NCBI GenBank assembly: GCA_902468695.1
Contig: CABQZS010000208.1
Coordinates: forward strand, 1 to 6,260
Source: an uncultured Collinsella sp.
Lineage (GTDB): Bacteria; Actinomycetota; Coriobacteriia; Coriobacteriales; Coriobacteriaceae
Length of the DNA: 6,260 nucleotides
Direction of reading: 5' to 3'
The notes under the pieces are model-generated. The model did no database searches, was not told where the DNA came from, and worked only from the letters and a program-made list of their open reading frames with translations. Every line of letters starts with the position of its first letter. Position 1 is the stretch's first letter. Of the stretch, positions 1 through 4,047 are shown one piece after another. Both the position numbers and the translations under genes were made by a program.

Positions 1-124
1 CCCCGCCCTCGCGCGCCTCGATGGCGGCAAGGGAGGCCTGGGCCACCTCGGTAGCGGTAAAGTCGCCGGCGGCAACGCCCGCGGCGATCTGGGCAGCGGT
101 AAGGGAATCGAAGCTCTGTGCCAT
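1..124 (-). CDS. gatA: Glu/Asp-tRNA(Gln/Asn) amidotransferase subunit A, 5' end only
   Basis: Only the first 41 codons lie in the window; the gene runs off the left edge. The peptide begins MAQSFDSLTAAQIAAG and continues with an alanine-rich helix ending in SLAAIEAREG. This is the usual N-terminal helix of GatA (L-T-A...I...G...S/T..E...A.L..I...). GatA is the amidase-fold subunit that releases ammonia from glutamine so that GatB can amidate Glu-tRNA(Gln) or Asp-tRNA(Asn) in the cytoplasm. The Ser-Ser-Lys catalytic residues lie outside the window. The ATG shares one base with the gatC stop codon (TAATG), and an AGGGGGAG ribosome-binding sequence lies inside the end of gatC, so translation is probably coupled. 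The call rests on this short N-terminus plus the gatC neighbour. Confidence 0.85.
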   Translation of the reverse strand, partial: MAQSFDSLTAAQIAAGVAAGDFTATEVAQASLAAIEAREGG

Positions 125-435
125 TACTCGCTCTCCCCCTCTCCCAAAATGGACGGCACACGGAAGTAGCGGTCGCGCGCGCTGCCGGCGTTTTCGAGCG
201 CGACGTCGAGCGGCAGGTCGCGCTCGGGCTCGCGCAGGTCATCGCCCATCACGTTGGACAGGCTTCCGATAGGATGGAACGTGGGCTCCACGTCGGGCAA
301 GTCATATTGCAGGACGGGCTCGAGCATCTGGACGGCGTCGTTCATGTAGGACGTCATCTGGGTGAGCTCGTCATCGGTCAGTGCGATCTTTGCGTACTCG
401 GCGATGCCGCGCACGTCTTTCTCGCTGAGTGCCAT
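124..435 (-). CDS. gatC: Glu/Asp-tRNA(Gln/Asn) amidotransferase subunit C
   Basis: The product is 103 residues, normal for GatC (about 95-105). GatC is the small belt-like subunit that stabilises the GatA-GatB complex, which converts mischarged Glu-tRNA(Gln) or Asp-tRNA(Asn) to the correct amidated form. Family features visible: an N-terminal helix with V-R-G-I-A-E-Y-A-K-I-A-L-T-D-D-E, a second helix with Q-M-L-E-P-V-L, then D-V-E-P-T-F-H-P, D-D-L-R-E-P-E-R-D-L-P-L-D-V-A-L-E-N-A, and the closing R-Y-F-R-V-P-S-I-L. I chose the ATG at 435 because GGAAGGGAG sits five bases upstream. An in-frame ATG at 453 has no such site and would add six non-conserved residues. It is followed by gatA with a one-base overlap. 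A possible TATACT -10 element lies at 471-476, giving a leader of about 30 bases. Confidence 0.93.
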   Translation of the reverse strand: MALSEKDVRGIAEYAKIALTDDELTQMTSYMNDAVQMLEPVLQYDLPDVEPTFHPIGSLSNVMGDDLREPERDLPLDVALENAGSARDRYFRVPSILGEGESE

Positions 436-440
436 AGGCG

Positions 441-449
441 CTCCCTTCC
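441..449 (-). promoter_or_regulatory. Ribosome-binding site of gatC
   Basis: On the minus strand this reads GGAAGGGAG, five bases before the ATG at 435. It decides between the two in-frame ATGs (435 and 453) in favour of the inner one. Confidence 0.75.
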
Positions 450-470
450 GCATAACAGTTAAACCGCTCT

Positions 471-476
471 AGTATA
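471..476 (-). promoter_or_regulatory. Possible -10 element of the gatCA promoter
   Basis: The minus strand reads TATACT (five of six matches to TATAAT), preceded directly by TTG. A start near 464 would leave about 30 untranslated bases containing the gatC ribosome-binding site. No convincing -35 hexamer is visible 16-18 bases upstream (TGCTCC/CTGCTC), so this is moderate to weak. It would make gatCA transcription independent of the sortase gene upstream. Confidence 0.4.
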
Positions 477-568
477 CAAGGCAACTCCGCTTGGAGCAGG
501 TGCTTTACCTAAATGCAGCGAAAACGTAACGAGGGCGGCGGTTAGCAGGCGGCAGGCTGGCGGTTCTG

Positions 569-650
569 CAGCGAAACCGCACCGTCCACAGCGAAAACCG
601 TCTCGTCCACAACGAAAACCGCGCCGTCCATAGCGAAAACCATCACAACA
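569..650. repeat. 21-bp tandem repeat, about 3.5 units
   Basis: Units start at 569 (20 bases, one A missing), 589, 610 and 631 (degenerate second half). The unit is CAGCGAAAACCG, three variable bases (CAC, TCT, CGC), then CGTCCA. The last unit runs straight into the left arm of the 19-bp inverted repeat. A related core, CAGCGAAAACG, occurs alone near 516-526. The A-runs recur every 21 bases, close to two helical turns, so the segment may be intrinsically curved. It is too short, and lacks distinct spacers, to be a CRISPR array. Confidence 0.8.
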
Positions 651-701
651 TTCGACGCTTTTCGTCAAAATCGCGATTTTCATCGAATGTTGTGATGGTT
701 T
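637..701. repeat. 19-bp perfect inverted repeat with nested palindrome
   Basis: Arms 637-655 and 683-701 are exact reverse complements (right arm TCGAATGTTGTGATGGTTT). The 27-base interior contains the 14-bp palindrome AAAATCGCGATTTT at 667-680 and a short GACG/CGTC hairpin at 654-666. Read on the minus strand the stem ends in a short T run (GGTTTTCGC), so it could act as a weak terminator for the sortase transcript. The length and nesting are more like a small mobile or REP-type element. Family membership is not established. Confidence 0.8.
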
Positions 702-705
702 GGAA

Positions 706-753
706 GTTCCGACCACCACAAAGGTGCCTGTCTCCATTGTGGTGGTTCTGAAC
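706..753 (-). terminator. Hairpin just downstream of the sortase stop codon
   Basis: Seven bases past the sortase stop, the arms 712-721 and 737-746 pair perfectly over ten bases (ACCACCACAA with TTGTGGTGGT). Beyond an A-A mismatch there are two inner G-C pairs, and an outer GTTC/GAAC pairing at 706-709 and 750-753. The loop is TGCCTGTCT. There is no T-run after it on either strand, so it is not a textbook intrinsic terminator. It may protect the 3' end of the sortase mRNA or form part of the repeat element next to it. Confidence 0.4.
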
Positions 754-759
754 GATGCC

Positions 760-1698
760 TTATGCCGAGGCCTTGACCTTGCGGCGCTTGCGGACCGCGT
801 GGATCACGATGTCCAGCAGCAACAGCACAATGGCTACGACCACGATGAGCACGGCAAACTCGCGCTTGCCCCAGTGGCGGCCGGCCAGCGACTTTTGCTT
901 GTCGACGTCTTTCTTGCTGTACTTGGTGCGCACGCAGTGCACCAGCAGGCGATGGTCGTTCACGCCGTAGGGCGTGCAGGTAACGAGCGTCACCTTGTCG
1001 GCGCCGGGCTCGATGGTCAGCGACTCCATCTCCTCGGGCAGCACCACCTCGGAGTCCACCATCTTGTAGGCGAGCGTCTTGTTCATGGTGTGCAGCAGCA
1101 CCAGGTCGCCGGGCTCCAGCGAATGGATGTCGTCGAACATGCTCAGGTTGCGCATGCCCGAGTGCGCGGTGAGCACGCAATGCGTCGAGGTGCCGCCCAC
1201 CGGCAGGCTCGTGCCCTCCAGGTGGCCGACGCCCGCCATAAGGACTTCCTCGCTCGTGCCGTGGTAGATGGGCATGCTCACGTCGATGGAGGGGATTTCG
1301 ATCCAGCTCATCATGGGGTCGCGGTCAAAGATGAGCTGCTGGGTGTAGGGCTCAATCTGGTCGGCGGGAAGCTCGGTGGCCTCGCCAGCCAGCTGCTCGT
1401 TAAAGGAGCGCGCCTGGAGCAGGATGCGCTCGCGCTCCTCGGCAGACAGCGCGTCCACGGTGCTGGACACGGTGCTGATCTGGTTGAACACGCCCGAGGC
1501 CTCGAGCCGGTCCAAGATCCACGGCCAGGTCATAAGGCCCACGCCAATAAGGATGATGACGATGGTGATGAGCCGGTCGGCCCAGCGCGGCAGTCGCTTG
1601 CGGCGGCGCTTGGGTTTTGGTTGAGGTTTGAGCTGGGGGCTTGAGCCACCGTTGGCCGCGGCGTTATTGCTCTTCATATGTTTGGCGCCCTGCACCAT
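760..1698 (-). CDS. Class C (pilus-polymerising) sortase
   Basis: The 312-residue product is a membrane-bound transpeptidase that cleaves LPXTG-like signals of pilins and joins them to a lysine of the next subunit. Visible: a basic, proline-rich cytoplasmic N-terminus (P-K-P-K-R-R-R-K-R, about 28-35); transmembrane helix 43-61; the sortase barrel from about 130; catalytic His179 in LTAHSG; catalytic Cys241 in TLVTCTPYG; Arg250 in NDHRLLV; and a second transmembrane helix at 281-299 with a basic tail. Two membrane helices and TLVTCTPYG are typical of class C. A lid-like segment before the barrel reads FDRDPMMSW, with DP followed by Met rather than the usual Phe or Trp. The ATG at 1698 is supported by AGAGGAG nine bases upstream; a second ATG at 1677 has a weaker site. 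The gene lies 111 bases after the AbiEii-like gene and probably serves the pilins further upstream. Confidence 0.93.
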   Translation of the reverse strand: MVQGAKHMKSNNAAANGGSSPQLKPQPKPKRRRKRLPRWADRLITIVIILIGVGLMTWPWILDRLEASGVFNQISTVSSTVDALSAEERERILLQARSFNEQLAGEATELPADQIEPYTQQLIFDRDPMMSWIEIPSIDVSMPIYHGTSEEVLMAGVGHLEGTSLPVGGTSTHCVLTAHSGMRNLSMFDDIHSLEPGDLVLLHTMNKTLAYKMVDSEVVLPEEMESLTIEPGADKVTLVTCTPYGVNDHRLLVHCVRTKYSKKDVDKQKSLAGRHWGKREFAVLIVVVAIVLLLLDIVIHAVRKRRKVKASA

Positions 1699-1707
1699 CG
1701 CCGGTCA

Positions 1708-1714
1708 CTCCTCT
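1708..1714 (-). promoter_or_regulatory. Ribosome-binding site of the sortase gene
   Basis: The minus strand reads AGAGGAG, nine bases before the ATG at 1698. It favours this start over the internal ATG at 1677. Confidence 0.6.
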
Positions 1715-1742
1715 ACAACTCAAGTTGTCTAAACAAATAATA
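1715..1742 (-). promoter_or_regulatory. Possible sortase promoter -10 and operator-like dyad
   Basis: On the minus strand TATTAT (1742-1737) is a possible -10 element. It is followed by the dyad ACAACT-TG-AGTTGT (1728-1715), which ends one base from the ribosome-binding site. The two-base centre makes a hairpin unlikely, so a protein-binding dyad is the better reading. No good -35 sits at normal spacing (TTGTCC is 23 bases upstream of the -10), so the promoter call is weak. An own promoter would be expected, because the pilin transcript appears to end at 3909-3947. Confidence 0.3.
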
Positions 1743-1809
1743 GCCGATTAGCGAGCTTCCGCGCCGGACAACGCAGCTAGACTGCACCGTCCGGGCCGCG
1801 TAACCCCAC

Positions 1810-2583
1810 TCAACCAATCAAGCCATATGTTGCTTTCATCGTCTCGAGCAACTGCGCCATCGTTACGCCCGCAACCCCAATCTGTTTCAGATTGACGTCG
1901 CCCACCTCACAATCTATAACAAACGCAAGCATATCGTCCTTCAGTTCTCCGCGCAGGTCGACACCTTCCGACTCGCCAAGCAGCTGAGCAAGCCTCAGCG
2001 CATCGCGTTTATGCTTTTTTACCTTCCTCGAATCAACGTTCTCCCCCGCTTCCCTTCTAGCTTTTAGGTCGAGATACGCCTTCGCTTTGAACGGGACAAT
2101 GTATTCCGTACCCAGGACCGAAACGCCGCCTACGGTCCGGATTCCCTGAAGGAACAAGCTGTAGTAAGCATCGTCCAACAAAATTGCCGAAAGACTGCTT
2201 ATGTTTTCATCAACGTGAATTGGTGCCACATCAATCCCCTCACGACCCTTTAGAAAGTCAGGGCACTTCGCGAAGAGCTCGATCATATGGGGGTAACCCG
2301 GCCTCTTAGGCTCTGTAAACCGATAAAAACATGAGCCTTTGCCTTCGCCCCAGCCGCAGCGGTAGCCGCCATCACGCACCAAAGTCCATATGGCTTCTGC
2401 CGTCTGAGGCAAACGGTCATCGGCGACAATTACCACATCAAAATCGTGAGTCATCCTAAACGGAAGTCCCGCCTCCGCGAGCAAAATGTCGCATGCCGTG
2501 CCGCCGATAAGGGCATACGATCCTGCAGCTTTTTGCATATGCTGCTGAAATTCTTGGAGACCTTCTACAGCGCTTCTTGCCAT
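1810..2583 (-). CDS. AbiEii-type nucleotidyltransferase (putative toxin)
   Basis: The 257-residue product has the minimal nucleotidyltransferase signature: Gly27-Gly28-Thr29 in LIGGTACDILL, then Asp47-x-Asp49 in THDFDVVI, which would bind the metal. Later PFKAKAYLDLKAR (164-176; Lys166/Lys168) and KKHKRDALRLAQLL (189-202; Asp194) match the positions of the Lys and Asp motifs of the AbiEii/AbiGii (COG2253-like) family. Characterised members transfer nucleotides to RNA or tRNA ends and arrest growth, acting as toxins or abortive-infection effectors; the substrate here is unknown. There is no signal peptide or membrane segment, so it is cytoplasmic. The start overlaps the upstream gene by 19 bases, and GGAAAGGAA lies five bases before the ATG, implying co-expression. 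The DNA is less GC-rich than the sortase gene. A non-toxic nucleotidyltransferase of the same fold is the main alternative. Confidence 0.8.
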   Translation of the reverse strand: MARSAVEGLQEFQQHMQKAAGSYALIGGTACDILLAEAGLPFRMTHDFDVVIVADDRLPQTAEAIWTLVRDGGYRCGWGEGKGSCFYRFTEPKRPGYPHMIELFAKCPDFLKGREGIDVAPIHVDENISSLSAILLDDAYYSLFLQGIRTVGGVSVLGTEYIVPFKAKAYLDLKARREAGENVDSRKVKKHKRDALRLAQLLGESEGVDLRGELKDDMLAFVIDCEVGDVNLKQIGVAGVTMAQLLETMKATYGLIG

Positions 2584-3572
2584 GGATATTCCTTTCCAAA
2601 CATGCGATCGACTTCGAGCTGAATTCGCTCATCGTCGATTGCCGCCAAAGATAGCGCAAGCGAAATGTCGTCGACACGGGAGGAGCCGGCAAACACGGGC
2701 GCATAGCGCCACACTTGGATCATCGCCGTTTCGTTATCCGGCAACTCCCCGTCTGCGACTTCGAGGTCGCTCAGTTGACGCCATGCACTTCTTAAGACGG
2801 CCTTTTGTTCCATACCCGGCGCAGCGAGCATCGAACGTGCGGCGAGCGCCGTCTCCCCAGCGTCAACAAGACAGTCGATCTGCGGTGTCTTCCTTGCAAA
2901 AAAGACCTTCGAGACAGGCGAGGAGAGCTCTGCCATGTGCTCGCTGAGCAGAAGATCAACGGCAACGGGGAGCACGACGACACGTCGCTCGTGACGCTCG
3001 CGCCTCGCGAGCCCCCTGTCAACAAGCTCGGTTATGGCCTCACTCGCGCGGCTTGCCGAAATCCCAAGCGCACGACAAAGGTCATAGGGGCGATATGGCT
3101 CCTGGGCTGCTCCCCAGATTGCGGCAGCCTGCGCGTTGGGTGACATCTTGGTCGCGTGATTGTGAAACCAAGCACCGCCCCTCTCCGTGCAGGCTGTGCC
3201 CATAAATGGAAGAAAAGCCTGTCTACCTGGGCAGACAAAGGGAATCCCTTGTGCGACCAATGCTTTGCGCTGACGTGCATCGGCATCAGGAAACGAAACG
3301 ACAACAGGAGTTTCCGCGCGTAAGGCTAGCTGACTATAGACTCTCTTAGCCTCGGGAAGCCCGACGCCAGTAGGCAAACTTGCAAGCAAAAACGAAAAAC
3401 CGTTTGCGTCAACAGCGCGGACCTCAATCGCCCGCAGATGCAGCGGCAAGTGTGCGGATCCAGGCCAAGTTTTGGTCTTGGCGGAGAGGCCTAGTGCTTC
3501 TTGTAAGTAGATTAGCGCTTCGTTCATTTCCATCGTTTTCGTTTGGTTCCAGTTTAAATTGGAATTATACAT
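2565..3572 (-). CDS. Winged-helix regulator-like protein, putative partner/antitoxin of the AbiEii-like protein
   Basis: The 335-residue protein has three recognisable parts. Residues about 45-125 form an alpha/beta segment containing PVVVSFPDADARQRKALVAQ and then GIPFVCPGRQAFLPFMG. Residues about 145-200 look like a winged helix-turn-helix: PYDLCRALGISASRASEAITELVDRGLARRE, with the recognition helix near 172-185, then a V-V-V-L wing. Residues 205-335 are a helical tail with no motif I recognise. It overlaps the nucleotidyltransferase gene by 19 bases, the arrangement of a toxin-antitoxin operon. Canonical AbiEi antitoxins carry the winged helix at the N-terminus; here it is central, so this is a MarR-like relative or another antitoxin class. 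The start is uncertain: the ATG at 3572 has no ribosome-binding site, a TATAAT lies across codons 2-4, and in-frame ATGs at 3533 and 3527 are alternatives. Confidence 0.75.
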   Translation of the reverse strand: MYNSNLNWNQTKTMEMNEALIYLQEALGLSAKTKTWPGSAHLPLHLRAIEVRAVDANGFSFLLASLPTGVGLPEAKRVYSQLALRAETPVVVSFPDADARQRKALVAQGIPFVCPGRQAFLPFMGTACTERGGAWFHNHATKMSPNAQAAAIWGAAQEPYRPYDLCRALGISASRASEAITELVDRGLARRERHERRVVVLPVAVDLLLSEHMAELSSPVSKVFFARKTPQIDCLVDAGETALAARSMLAAPGMEQKAVLRSAWRQLSDLEVADGELPDNETAMIQVWRYAPVFAGSSRVDDISLALSLAAIDDERIQLEVDRMFGKEYPWQEAL

Positions 3573-3658
3573 AATTTTCGGAATTAACGAGATTCCTTTC
3601 GTGCGTAGGCCAACATTTGCGTTTTCAAAATGTCCCGGATCGGCTGGGCGATTCGGGA

Positions 3659-3664
3659 TACAAT
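3659..3664 (+). promoter_or_regulatory. Possible plus-strand -10 element
   Basis: TACAAT matches five of six bases of TATAAT. Seven bases further on (3671) begins the outer strand of a stem structure that ends near a terminator-like hairpin. No -35 hexamer is visible at 16-18 bases, so this stands only as the possible promoter of the candidate small RNA. Confidence 0.25.
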
Positions 3665-3670
3665 ATCAAT

Positions 3671-3769
3671 AGAAAACGACGCACCCCGCGTAAATGTTTG
3701 GGAGCGCGGGCGGCCTAGTTTTCTGGTTTTGTTAAATGCCCGGGATCCTACCCCCGGGCATTCTTATTT
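3671..3769 (+). ncRNA. Candidate small structured RNA (about 100 bases)
   Basis: Three things line up: a -10-like TACAAT at 3659-3664; an outer stem AGAAAAC (3671-3677) with GTTTTCT (3718-3724) that begins exactly where transcription would start, enclosing an inner CCCGCG/CGCGGG stem (3685-3690 with 3705-3710); and a ten-pair GC-rich hairpin (3735-3762) followed by TTCTTATTT. It matches no RNA family I recognise. It could instead be an operator region or the 5' leader of the divergent regulator gene. This is inferred from structure only. Confidence 0.25.
3735..3769 (+). terminator. GC-rich hairpin with T-rich tail, possibly bidirectional
   Basis: Arms 3735-3744 and 3753-3762 pair perfectly (AATGCCCGGG with CCCGGGCATT) around the loop ATCCTACC. 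On the plus strand it is followed by CTTATTTG; on the minus strand by TAACAAAACC. The T-richer side is plus, so I assign plus. A second hairpin, ATTTGCGC/GCGCAAAT (3766-3773 with 3782-3789), follows directly. Confidence 0.5.
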
Positions 3770-3908
3770 GCGCTTGTTGCGGCGCAAATGCCTTCTACCG
3801 TCCGCACCGCGCGTGCGCCCACGGACCTTAAACCGAACCTCATACGAGTCAAGAAACGCGATGACGAACGTGCCCGCATCGGACGATGGAGGTTGGCTGC
3901 GTTATCCC

Positions 3909-3947
3909 AAAAAGAACGGGGCAGACTCCAGTGCGGAGTCTGCCCCG
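3909..3947 (-). terminator. Strong intrinsic terminator of the pilin transcript
   Basis: Arms 3917-3929 and 3935-3947 form a perfect 13-bp stem (CGGGGCAGACTCC with GGAGTCTGCCCCG) with a five-base loop. On the minus strand the stem is followed by TTCTTTTT (3916-3909). It lies about 100 bases past the stop codon of the backbone pilin and in the right orientation to end that transcript, separating the pilins from the AbiEii-like pair and the sortase. Confidence 0.9.
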
Positions 3948-4047
3948 AAAAGAGAATGGCAAAGCAAGAACGTGGCTGGACGAGAAAAGTGTCCGCAAGT
4001 CTCATGGCCATCACATCCCACCTGCCAAAGGGATGGGTGAGTGAGCG

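Larger units (their letters stand above)
454..759. other. Gene-free repeat-rich spacer between sortase and gatC
   Basis: This 306-base spacer holds, from right to left: a hairpin just after the sortase stop codon (706-753), a 19-bp perfect inverted repeat with a nested palindrome (637-701), a 21-bp tandem repeat (569-650), a stray related unit near 514-526, and the probable gatC promoter. A minus-strand frame of 92 codons (459-737) runs across the repeats. It has no ribosome-binding site and is low-complexity, so I do not call a gene. Confidence 0.7.
3573..4047. other. Gene-free region between backbone pilin and the AbiEii-like pair
   Basis: These 475 bases hold the pilin terminator (3909-3947), two adjacent hairpins (3735-3762 and 3766-3789), a nested stem structure (3671-3724) and presumably the promoter of the regulator gene. 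Overlapping frames of about 90-136 codons exist on both strands, but they run through the hairpins, lack ribosome-binding sites and resemble no known family, so I call no gene. The stretch 3790-3908 shows nothing I can name. Confidence 0.7.

Noticed and set aside
569..650. CRISPR array
   Set aside because: Units are 21 bases with only three variable bases and no spacer-length unique sequence, and no cas gene is in the window.
459..737. 92-codon minus-strand frame with a repeated GFRxGRx heptad
   Set aside because: No ribosome-binding site before its ATG, it runs through the inverted and tandem repeats, and the composition is what the 21-base repeat gives in any open frame. Kept as repeat, not gene.
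700..1644. 314-codon plus-strand frame opposite the sortase
   Set aside because: It is an antisense shadow of a well-supported sortase gene; its His/Val/Gly-rich composition matches no protein family.
1764..1794. CCGGAC/GTCCGG inverted repeat as a terminator of the AbiEii-like gene
   Set aside because: Only six outer pairs with a large internal loop and no T-run in the minus direction; not enough to call.
1878..1894. Hairpin CAATCTG/CAGATTG with a three-base loop
   Set aside because: It lies inside the nucleotidyltransferase coding region, has no T-run and is short enough to arise by chance.
3630..4040. 136-codon plus-strand frame in the spacer
   Set aside because: It passes through three perfect hairpins including a strong terminator, has no ribosome-binding site and shows no recognisable motif.
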